This document shows positions 13,645 through 19,447 of a stretch of 53,605 nucleotides of DNA, in pieces. Position 1 is the stretch's first letter. Every line of letters starts with the position of its first letter. The translations under genes were made by a program, and so were the position numbers. The notes beneath the pieces were generated by a model. That model was given only the letters and a program-made list of their open reading frames with translations, ran no database searches and had not been told where the DNA came from. The stretch is from a virus, in IMG/VR virus record IMGVR_UViG_3300009418_000023, positions 1 to 53,605 of that record, one strand, 5' to 3'.

Positions 13645-13959
13645 TCAGGCTCCTTTGTTAAACTCTTTTTTCCATTGCATATAAACAGGAGGTAAGTCGT
13701 TACGTCTACGAGTCCCCACCTTAGGGGTTGCAGAAACAAACTTACCTTCCTTATCGGTTACATGATCCCAATCCTCAGCATATGCCTCAATAGGAAGATA
13801 CAAATCTATCTCACCATTAAGATGCATATATTGTAGGGAGTTGAGATCATTACAATCTTTACAATTAAACCTATTACCGTTGATCTTGATAGCCTTACCC
13901 TTATAGGTAAACTCAGAACCAACAGGCTTAAGGTTATCCTGAAGCCATTTCTTCAGCAT
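13645..13959 (-). CDS. Hypothetical protein, 104 aa
   Basis: Strong ribosome site AAGGAGTAAGTA before the ATG at 13959. MLKKWLQDNLKPVGSEFTYK, then NRFNCKDCNDLNSLQYM with a single CxxC-like pair (C-K-D-C), and a C-terminal basic segment. The pair could bind metal only in a dimer. No family recognised. Confidence 0.7.
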   Translation of the reverse strand: MLKKWLQDNLKPVGSEFTYKGKAIKINGNRFNCKDCNDLNSLQYMHLNGEIDLYLPIEAYAEDWDHVTDKEGKFVSATPKVGTRRRNDLPPVYMQWKKEFNKGA

Positions 13960-13969
13960 TACTTACTCC

Positions 13970-14326
13970 TTACAGGTTGATTGCAGTGAAGGATACAGTC
14001 GATCCTTCGGTGGCGTTCTCGTATACCTTCCTATTATAGAAAGGATTCTTCACGCTGTCAACCCCTCGAAAGAACTTCTTTACATTATTATCTGTACGAA
14101 TCTGGAACACATAGCCCTTGATTGGGACATGTGTATCTTCAATATACAGATCATAATCTGGGTACTGATTCAACAGGTTGTTGATTGCAGCTACCCCTAG
14201 TTCTACCTCGGTTCCGTTGAACCAAGTCTCCCAGTCACCTTCATTGTCATGGCACGCTTCAACAGAGAAGCTAGGCACATCAAATCCAGAAACTCGGGAA
14301 CGTACTGTAATGTTTGGATACATCAT
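13970..14326 (-). CDS. Hypothetical protein, 118 aa
   Basis: MMYPNITVRSRVSGFDVPSF... is a beta-rich protein with NEGDWETWFNGTEVELGV and KGYVFQIRTDNNVKKFFRG, ending VSFTAINL. It sits between two short genes with almost no spacing. Not assigned to a family; soluble. Confidence 0.7.
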   Translation of the reverse strand: MMYPNITVRSRVSGFDVPSFSVEACHDNEGDWETWFNGTEVELGVAAINNLLNQYPDYDLYIEDTHVPIKGYVFQIRTDNNVKKFFRGVDSVKNPFYNRKVYENATEGSTVSFTAINL

Positions 14327-14328
14327 TA

Positions 14329-14541
14329 TTATTCTCCAAAGTTTGAATTCATCTCCACACCTACGTTAGCGTGAAGTTTCTCAAGTTCGTTCAATCGACT
14401 GAAAGCCAAGGATCGTACCTCAGTCTCAGTCTTATCAGTGTCAGTTACATTAGGGAAACTCTCTCGAATTTCCACAGGGTTACCAAAGCCGTCTACGGTA
14501 TTATACACGAAGACACAATAGGTGTTATCATTCATCATCAT
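14329..14541 (-). CDS. Hypothetical protein, 70 aa
   Basis: MMMNDNTYCVFVYNTVDGFG, then NPVEIRESFPNVTDTDKTET and a C-terminal helix (SLAFSRLNELEKLHANV). The start overlaps the stop of the upstream gene (14538-14541). Small alpha/beta protein; no family recognised. Confidence 0.65.
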   Translation of the reverse strand: MMMNDNTYCVFVYNTVDGFGNPVEIRESFPNVTDTDKTETEVRSLAFSRLNELEKLHANVGVEMNSNFGE

Positions 14542-14849
14542 TTATCTCCTAGATACCAGTCAAGAAACTCAAGCTCTATCCAATGCTTATGATCCTCTAT
14601 TGAGTATACCATGGAATCTTCGTAAGTATGAAGCATAGCATGGAGATCCCATTGTTCGGAATCGAATCTTTCTTTGTATTCCTCATATGGAATCTCAGTC
14701 CACGTACCCTCAGTGAATTGGGTAGGTAGATTGCTGGCAAAGAAATACTCATCAGAAATTGCATCAGAGATCAATTCCTTGGCATTATCGGGGGCTTGCC
14801 ATACCCAATTCCGATACCCGTATTCTTCGTCTACTAAAACTGTAAGCAT
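14538..14849 (-). CDS. Acidic hypothetical protein, 103 aa
   Basis: Start set at the ATG at 14849 behind AAAGGAG. A longer frame to 14894 would translate the T-arm of the tRNA-like element just upstream and is rejected. MLTVLVDEEYGYRNWVWQAP..., acidic throughout (DAISDEYFFAS, YEEYKERFDSEQWDLHAML), ending LEFLDWYLGDK. First protein gene after the structured-RNA block, so its mRNA may begin by processing of that RNA. Confidence 0.7.
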   Translation of the reverse strand: MLTVLVDEEYGYRNWVWQAPDNAKELISDAISDEYFFASNLPTQFTEGTWTEIPYEEYKERFDSEQWDLHAMLHTYEDSMVYSIEDHKHWIELEFLDWYLGDK

Positions 14850-14869
14850 AACTGCTCCTTTGAAATAAA

Positions 14870-14894
14870 CTAGCCCCGTGGGAATCGAACCCAC
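14870..14894 (-). ncRNA. Orphan tRNA T-arm with acceptor 3' strand
   Basis: GTGGG TTCGATT CCCAC is a perfect T-arm, followed by GGGGCTA and G in the acceptor 3' position. No matching 5' acceptor strand and D-arm is found immediately upstream or downstream. Upstream, CTAAAAA followed by CTAAA could be an anticodon loop and 3' stem, but the partner TTTAG is not adjacent. It may be a tRNA 3' half whose 5' half is elsewhere, or a relic. It ends 21 nt before the next start codon. Confidence 0.55.
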
Positions 14895-14977
14895 TAGTCT
14901 TTAGTTTTTAGGCTCTACGTCACCCTACTTACCCTAGACACGTAGAATGTAGTCACCTCGACAGGGCATTAGATTGT

Positions 14978-15081
14978 TCCAGTGTATTACCAGTTATACT
15001 ACATACGCGACGCGCGTAGTACATTACATACTATATTTCGCCATATGAACGGGAGTCGAACCCGTATCTCTGGAATGTTAG
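14978..15081 (-). tRNA. Candidate permuted tRNA (3' half precedes 5' half), element B
   Basis: Reading the minus strand: loop-like CTAACAT (15081-15075), stem TCCAG (15074-15070), AGAT, T-arm ACGGG TTCGACT CCCGT (15065-15049), then TCATATG G. After a 32-nt linker comes GCGTATG (15008-15002), T8 A9, D-stem GTAT, loop AACTGGTA, ATAC, A, and stem CTGGA (14982-14978). CTGGA pairs fully with TCCAG, and CGTATG with CATATG. All tRNA parts are present but in permuted order. If joined at the anticodon stem the anticodon would be AAC; the joining mechanism is unknown. One extra T in the acceptor is unpaired. Confidence 0.6.
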
Positions 15082-15137
15082 AGTAGTTTAGTGTCATGAG
15101 GCTTATATTGCCTTCCCATAGAGTTACCGCTCTTACT
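15066..15137 (-). repeat. 70-nt RNA-like repeat, copy 1
   Basis: Starts TGTCCTGAGTAAGAG and ends CTAACATTC on the minus strand, nearly identical to the copy at 15838-15906. Paired elements are kept in both: GAGTA with TACTC enclosing AGAG/CTCT and AGGC/GCCT hairpins, the last with loop AATATAA. Differences fall mainly in loops, as for a selected RNA fold. It runs directly into the 3' half of permuted tRNA element B. Confidence 0.75.
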
Positions 15138-15445
15138 CAGGACAAGTATATCGACCCATCCCGAAGGTTCCCGCCAAGGGTAGTGGCGCTATCATTCCTT
15201 ATAAAGATGACACATTTGCTACTCTTGGCTGCATCTAAACCTCAACCTAGCCCCTTCAACCGTCCAACATTACTAGGCATGTCTATATAGTTCATAGTGC
15301 AGAGGATTAGGCTACACAACCGTCAGGGGTGGCTCAATTAGTCTCACTTGGCTAGCACAATGCAAGCCCTAATGATACATCACATGAAGCGGTCTATGGC
15401 AGGGTCATGACTCCCTACATCCCTTTGTTCTCACACGTGTAAAAA

Positions 15446-15524
15446 TGGAGGCGGGCGGAGTCGAACCGCCGTCTTCGAGAGTCCGACATGCGGAGTTCTC
15501 TCGAATCTAAACCAAATCACCCCC
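15446..15524 (-). ncRNA. tmRNA-like tRNA domain without mRNA-like region
   Basis: 79-nt element: 7-bp acceptor GGGGGTG / CGCCTCC with discriminator A, a D-region ATTTGGTTTAGA as in tmRNA 5' ends, a continuous 8-bp stem TTCGAGAG/CTCTCGAA in the P2 position closed by a short TCCG/CGGA hairpin, then GAC and T-arm GGCGG TTCGACT CCGCC, and a TTTTT run. The 5' GGGG-TGATTTGG and 3' CGCCTCCA ends match the tmRNA pattern, but the tag reading frame and pseudoknots are absent. It is not a regular tRNA, since no 7-nt anticodon loop with T33 can be drawn. Confidence 0.6.
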
Positions 15525-15536
15525 CATAACGCGGAA

Positions 15537-15622
15537 GCCAGCGTGCTACCAGTCATAACACTACTAGGCCCAAGGTGCGACCTTGGCGTAACCTAGACAG
15601 GATTCGAACCTGTTCTACTGGA
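15537..15622 (-). tRNA. Candidate permuted tRNA (3' half precedes 5' half), element A
   Basis: Reading the minus strand: TCCAG (15622-15618), TAGA, T-arm ACAGG TTCGAAT CCTGT (15613-15597), acceptor strand CTAGGTT (15596-15590), A; an 18-nt linker; then GGCCTAG (15570-15564), T8 A9, D-stem GTGT, loop TATGACTGGTA, GCAC, G, and CTGGC (15541-15537). GGCCTAG pairs with CTAGGTT over 7 bp (two G-U) and CTGG with CCAG over 4 bp. The linker is itself a hairpin (CCAAGGT CGC ACCTTGG). No ordinary 5' half with AACCTAG is present upstream. The anticodon depends on how the halves are joined. Confidence 0.65.
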
Positions 15623-15837
15623 CTCTCCTTGTTGATTGTTGACCGGCAGGATTCTCTATACCTGCAACCGAGAGATATCGTAAAGATATGGTCACCTCAG
15701 TACCAGCGTGATCCCAGTCAAGGGAATGCCCTAAACCACTTGGTCGTTGGGCAGACTACCACAGTCTACGCTTGTGCCTTAGGCTCCGATGTCAGAAGCC
15801 TTATTCAGCCACGGTCTACCCCCGTCGGGGTGTGTTG

Positions 15838-15906
15838 AATGTTGGAGTAGTTTCAAGTCATGAGGCTTATATTGCCTTACCATAGAGTTACACACTCTTA
15901 CTCAGG
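15838..15906 (-). repeat. 70-nt RNA-like repeat, copy 2
   Basis: Second copy of the element at 15066-15137, sharing the paired core and the AACATTC end. Here the hairpin AGAGT-GTGTA-ACTCT is one base pair longer. Downstream, instead of a T-arm, it is followed by an ACCCC/GGGGT hairpin in the equivalent place, so only copy 1 is linked to a tRNA half. Confidence 0.75.
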
Positions 15907-16046
15907 ACAGTGGTGATGCATCCCTCCCAATATTTATACAGGTAGGGAGAATCCCCTGTGATAGTTGTCTCCCCGCATCCTATAGATGCTACGAGGAATT
16001 CACAAGGCTCTCCGAAGATAGCCTATACCTCTCTAAAGGGAGAAAA

Positions 16047-16075
16047 GGTGTACCCCCGTTATCGAGGGGTACACC
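16047..16075 (-). terminator. Rho-independent terminator after the early-type block
   Basis: Minus-strand stem GGTGTACCCC / GGGGTACACC (10 bp) with a 9-nt loop, followed by TTTTCT. It sits 33 nt after the stop of the 92-residue gene and should end host-polymerase transcription before the structured-RNA block. Confidence 0.85.
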
Positions 16076-16107
16076 GAAGTTTGTCGAAAAAAGCAGATGC
16101 CCGTAGA

Positions 16108-16386
16108 TCAAGCCTTCTTGTCGGATTTCTCTTCCAACAGGGTAATCTTGATCCCACACGCTTCTAATTCCTTCTGAAACGCGGGTCTCTTCTCGCATGC
16201 CTTCACAGCACGGGATATCCAACGGTTCATTGCCAGCTTACCCCACTCTTTATCCTTCACGCCCATGACATTCCTAGCAGAGCACAGGTTATCCTTGATC
16301 GCCTTCTCGCTATACTCACGAGTAGGAGACTTCTTGGACCGCTCCGCAGGTGTCAGGGGTGTGATTTCGTATTCGTATGTCATCAC
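16108..16386 (-). CDS. Hypothetical early protein, 92 aa
   Basis: Start at 16386 behind CGGAGGTCTGTG. MMTYEYEITPLTPAERSKKS leads into a basic helical protein (PTREYSEKAIKDNLCSARNV, MNRWISRAVKACEKRPAF) ending LEEKSDKKA. No family recognised. It is the last gene of the GC-richer early block, downstream of the sigma-70-like promoters and directly upstream of a strong terminator, so it is likely expressed from host RNA polymerase early in infection, a typical place for host-takeover proteins. Confidence 0.75.
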   Translation of the reverse strand: MMTYEYEITPLTPAERSKKSPTREYSEKAIKDNLCSARNVMGVKDKEWGKLAMNRWISRAVKACEKRPAFQKELEACGIKITLLEEKSDKKA

Positions 16387-16497
16387 AGACCTCCGTTAAC
16401 CTTAAGTCTAACCTCAGGGTACATACACATAGTATGTAAACCCAATAACAATAACAATACAGACAAACTAAGCTTCAAACTTAGCTCATACTATACT

Positions 16498-16503
16498 ATT
16501 ATA
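16498..16503 (-). promoter_or_regulatory. Possible second -10 element
   Basis: A perfect TATAAT on the minus strand (GGGTATAATAG), 110 nt upstream of the 92-residue gene. The -35 region at normal spacing is poor, so this is weaker than the promoter near 16.69 kb. Confidence 0.3.
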
Positions 16504-16588
16504 CCCATGTATACCGCCCACGCACACAAGTGCTGCTCACACAGCAACTTACCACGTGCCCCGGCGGGCATAACAGAGTAAGGGATAC

Positions 16589-16700
16589 TGAGACAGGCGG
16601 AGCCTGAGCTAGTGTCCCACGGATTACAAGGCGGAGCCTAATCTATACTCCACAGTTGCACATACACGTTCCATATTATATATGCAGGGCGGAGCCCCTG
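16589..16700. repeat. Three GGCGGAGCC hairpin repeats
   Basis: The motif GGCGGAGCC occurs three times, at about 16594, 16631 and 16689, each inside an inverted repeat (CAGGC GGA GCCTG, AGGC GGA GCCT, CAGGGC GGA GCCCCTG). On the plus strand each hairpin shows GGA at its tip; on the minus strand TCC. They lie in the 421-nt gene-free stretch 16387-16807, and the third is inside the spacer of the promoter. They could be protein-binding sites, polymerase recognition elements or RNA hairpins. Confidence 0.6.
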
Positions 16701-16704
16701 TAAA
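16675..16704 (-). promoter_or_regulatory. Sigma-70-type early promoter
   Basis: Minus strand TTTACA (16704-16699), 18-nt spacer, TATAAT (16680-16675). One mismatch in the -35 box, perfect -10. It fires leftwards towards the 92-residue early gene; the start would be near 16668. The spacer contains one of the three GGCTCCGCC repeats. Confidence 0.7.
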
Positions 16705-16745
16705 GACAGGCCACACTTGACTAATAAATAGTCGGTTCAGAAAAG

Positions 16746-16774
16746 CCCCCCTGAGGAATCTCACCTCAGAGGGG
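16746..16774 (-). terminator. Rho-independent terminator
   Basis: Minus-strand stem CCCCTCTGAGG / CCTCAGGGGGG with one bulge and a 7-nt loop, followed by CTTTTCTG. It lies 34 nt after the stop of the 187-residue gene and 42 nt before the -35 box of the next promoter, separating two transcription units. Confidence 0.8.
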
Positions 16775-16807
16775 TGGAGTTTATTCAGTCTTTACTTAAG
16801 ACTTAAC

Positions 16808-17371
16808 CTACCACTTTACGCTGGCAACTGCCTTCTTTACCTCTTTGTCGGTTTCATACAAAACCGCACACTTAGCAAACTCATTATCAAACCGTGATTC
16901 ACAGGCCTTGATTGACAATTCCTTTGTCAGGCAGGGAATGGATTCGATAGTTATCGGATAACTCTGTATCAGTGTTTTCCCTCCTAAGGAGAGTCCGCAT
17001 TTCTCACAGAGCCAAGTCGTAACAAACTTGCCATCAGAAGTCTTCGTTGTCTTGGGAGTTTCCAGTCTTCGCAGCAATCGAATGTACCGAAGGTTATTCG
17101 TGTCAAAGGATTCAATCATAAGATTGTCACCCTCAACTGTGAAACCAAGTTCGTCACACTCTTTCTTTACGGAGACTGAATCAAGGGGGCGATAGCCGAT
17201 GTAGGTGTGAAGCTTATCCACATCCACATTACCATCCAAAGAGATGATCCTAAGGGCTATGGTGCCTTCCTTGTTATTCACAATAGCATCCACAAGAAAC
17301 GGGTTTCCGTCGGCATCCACTGCTTCACGCATGACATGCCTAGACGAGTGGTAGGTTTGTGAACCAGCCAT
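16808..17371 (-). CDS. Hypothetical early protein with zinc-ribbon-like CxxC, 187 aa
   Basis: ATG at 17371 with AAAGGAGTGAATC upstream. MAGSQTYHSSRHVMREAVDA... has a beta-rich N-terminal half (NNKEGTIALRIISLDGNVDV), then WLCEKCGLSLGG near residue 120, with a further Cys at IPC and IKAC, possibly a zinc site. Ends KKAVASVKW. No family recognised. It follows the second RNA polymerase gene, separated by a 12-bp hairpin, and is followed by a terminator, so it closes that transcription unit. Third-position G/C is common, unlike the late genes. Confidence 0.75.
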   Translation of the reverse strand: MAGSQTYHSSRHVMREAVDADGNPFLVDAIVNNKEGTIALRIISLDGNVDVDKLHTYIGYRPLDSVSVKKECDELGFTVEGDNLMIESFDTNNLRYIRLLRRLETPKTTKTSDGKFVTTWLCEKCGLSLGGKTLIQSYPITIESIPCLTKELSIKACESRFDNEFAKCAVLYETDKEVKKAVASVKW

Positions 17372-17430
17372 GATTCACTCCTTTCAATGAAGTATAGCCT
17401 ACTCCGGGCCATTGACGAAGGCCAATGATG

Positions 17431-17471
17431 ACGGGCTCTCGTCAGAGGGTCGAGGACTAACGAGAGCCCGT
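17431..17471 (-). other. 12-bp perfect intergenic hairpin
   Basis: Arms ACGGGCTCTCGT (17431-17442) and ACGAGAGCCCGT (17460-17471) around a 17-nt loop, between the second polymerase gene and the 187-residue gene. No U-tract on the minus strand, so an RNase III-type processing site or attenuator is as likely as a terminator. Confidence 0.65.
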
Positions 17472-17491
17472 GGATCTTTGGTCTTCAGTAC

Positions 17492-19324
17492 TCAGTCAAT
17501 CGTGTCGAGATGGTGCATACGAATCACTGGTGGGATCATCTCAGCAATCTCAGCGTATGATGGTCCACTCGGTGGCTCGACATCATTCGCTTCCCACAGA
17601 GGAGCCAACGTAGCCTCCATTGTGGGAATAATTCGCACCATGACATTACGAGCATTCTCAAAGAACCGCCCAACTCGACTTGGTTGAAGTAAGAAACCAT
17701 CATGGTTGTCAAGTTGATGCCAATCTTGACTTTTGTTTTCAAGATTGAGCTCACTGTTGAAGTACGAATCATATATCGCGGCGAGGTGACAGCTAATCGA
17801 TCCGAACATCTCAACCTCAAACGGTGTGTACGTTGCCTTGCCTTTCCTACCATTAACAGAACCCCTAACTGTACGCTCTGGTTCTGTTGTCAGGCGGCTA
17901 TAAGGCATGAAGGGAATTACTTGCCCATCACCACGAATCAACTCAATCATCTTGCCAGTGGTCTCGACGCAGTGCTCATTGGCATTACGTGAACGTTGTC
18001 CGAGAGATCTGATCTCCGGAATAACCTCATGCATAGCCGGAGCACCAACATTACGAACCCACTTCTTGGCCACATCATACAGCTCTTCATACGTAACTGC
18101 GGCACGGAGTGTGCCCTTCTTGGTGAAGAGATGTACGAAATCGGGGTGTGTGGGCACCCAACTCGGGTACTCAACATGGTCTAACAGGTAAACCCTGTCC
18201 TCTTGGTACAGCCGTTCCATCTTGTCTGGATCGAGACCCAAGAGGTGGGTTGCCATGACAGCAACACCAGCCTCATACTGTCCGCCTCGTGCCAACCGTT
18301 TGGCGGTAGTACGTAGCGAATCATCCAACTCAATATCATTATCCATGGAGTTGATCCACCGACACATCTCGATATATGCGTCTCGCCGTTTGCCTCCGAA
18401 GAGATTACCCAGCCGCATACCAGACATACTTTTCTCAATCAACGCCTGAAACAGCTGCCCCGAACAACCCTGATCAAACTCTGCCGCAAGGGTTGTCTTC
18501 CCAGTTTGGGCATACTCTTTGCACTTCAACGCCACGCGAACGAGGCCGTATCCGTACTTATCGATACACTGACTCACTGAGCCACAACTGAGAATTGCTT
18601 CCCAGTTGTTAGCGTGAAGACCTGCCATGCCATTCGTAATTGACCAGAACACATCTGGTGTACATTCTTCGGCATTAGCGAAATCAATAAGTCCCTTTGT
18701 ATGGCTCTCTGTTTGCCATCCACAGTTACTCATATGATTGTATCGCCTTCCACGCTTATCGATACGCCTTACTGTTGGGTAGAACACTGAGTCGCCTACT
18801 CGCTTCAGTTCTTCAGCTACAGTTTCGAAACGTTCTGCATAGGCTCCACCATCCTTCGAATGGAATGCATCTGATCCCATCCATCCTTCAAGAAGCTCCA
18901 TGCTGTAACGAAGCTGAGTATCAGAGGTCCACTGCATTGACTCTGTCATACGATCGCAGATCGGCATTACATTACTCGAACACCGAGTAACCTCAGGAGC
19001 CCAAAGGCCCGTCAGCTCTCGCCGTTCCGTCTGGATAATATGCTCTCGGTGTGGGTACTCTGTCTGTTGCTGCCCAATGTAGAACTTACAGCAACTCTTA
19101 GCAATCTCGTGTTGCTGATCGTCTTCATCAGGGAACTGACGCTGTAACTCTTTGAACTCCTGCGTTCCTTGCAGTTCCAGTTCTTGATGTGCAGGAATTA
19201 CTAAGCGATCCACAGCATCTGACCCATCCCAACTGGAGGGCTTAGCGTGATATAGCACACGCTTTACTAATTCCGAATCCCCCTCGACCAAAGGATTCAC
19301 TAGGGTTGTGTTATCATATTTCAT
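17492..19324 (-). CDS. Second, highly divergent single-subunit RNA polymerase
   Basis: Start set at the ATG at 19324 behind CACAGGAGTGTTTATC (610 aa). Motifs of the T7 RNA polymerase family occur in the right order and spacing: RIDKRGRRYN (DxxGR motif) near residue 186; AAEFDQGCSGQLFQAL, matching motif A VDGSCSGIQ, with the catalytic Asp near 281; RTTAKRLARGGQYEAG (motif B, R-x3-K and a Tyr) near 338; and NHDGFLL (motif C HDS-like) near 539. It is about 200 residues shorter than the 813-residue polymerase and shares little else with it. Located in the GC-richer early block. It could transcribe an early promoter class, prime replication, or act in the virion; a degenerate inactive copy is less likely since all acidic and basic catalytic residues remain. 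Confidence 0.75.
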   Translation of the reverse strand: MKYDNTTLVNPLVEGDSELVKRVLYHAKPSSWDGSDAVDRLVIPAHQELELQGTQEFKELQRQFPDEDDQQHEIAKSCCKFYIGQQQTEYPHREHIIQTERRELTGLWAPEVTRCSSNVMPICDRMTESMQWTSDTQLRYSMELLEGWMGSDAFHSKDGGAYAERFETVAEELKRVGDSVFYPTVRRIDKRGRRYNHMSNCGWQTESHTKGLIDFANAEECTPDVFWSITNGMAGLHANNWEAILSCGSVSQCIDKYGYGLVRVALKCKEYAQTGKTTLAAEFDQGCSGQLFQALIEKSMSGMRLGNLFGGKRRDAYIEMCRWINSMDNDIELDDSLRTTAKRLARGGQYEAGVAVMATHLLGLDPDKMERLYQEDRVYLLDHVEYPSWVPTHPDFVHLFTKKGTLRAAVTYEELYDVAKKWVRNVGAPAMHEVIPEIRSLGQRSRNANEHCVETTGKMIELIRGDGQVIPFMPYSRLTTEPERTVRGSVNGRKGKATYTPFEVEMFGSISCHLAAIYDSYFNSELNLENKSQDWHQLDNHDGFLLQPSRVGRFFENARNVMVRIIPTMEATLAPLWEANDVEPPSGPSYAEIAEMIPPVIRMHHLDTID

Positions 19325-19394
19325 GATAAACACTCCTGTGTGAGGGATTCTAAGGATGACAGTACAAACACTCATCCTATAAAAGTGTCAAAGG

Positions 19395-19422
19395 CCTCCT
19401 CCGACCCGAAAGCCAGAGGAGG
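19395..19422 (-). other. Intergenic hairpin before the second polymerase gene
   Basis: Arms CCTCCTC and GAGGAGG (7 bp) around a 14-nt loop, 26 nt after the stop of the 171-residue gene. Followed on the minus strand by CCTTTGACACTTTTATAGG, a short U-rich run, so it may terminate or attenuate. Confidence 0.55.
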
Positions 19423-19447
19423 TATACTTCTCTTCTTCCAGCATTAC

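Noticed and set aside
14849-14894. N-terminal extension of the 103-residue protein
   Set aside because: It covers a tRNA T-arm; the ATG at 14849 has its own AAAGGAG.
15837-15906. Hammerhead ribozyme in the 70-nt repeat (CTGAGTA...GAAAC)
   Set aside because: The core would need CTGANGA and GAAA on the two sides of stem II; the order and the stem positions do not fit.
14870-16080. A complete conventional group I intron in a tRNA gene
   Set aside because: Short P, Q, R and S-like motifs are present but not in one consistent order with matching P3, P7 and P8 pairings that I could draw by hand.
15838-16080. CRISPR-like array in the repeat-rich block
   Set aside because: Only two copies of the 70-nt repeat, about 770 nt apart, with no regular spacers or cas genes.
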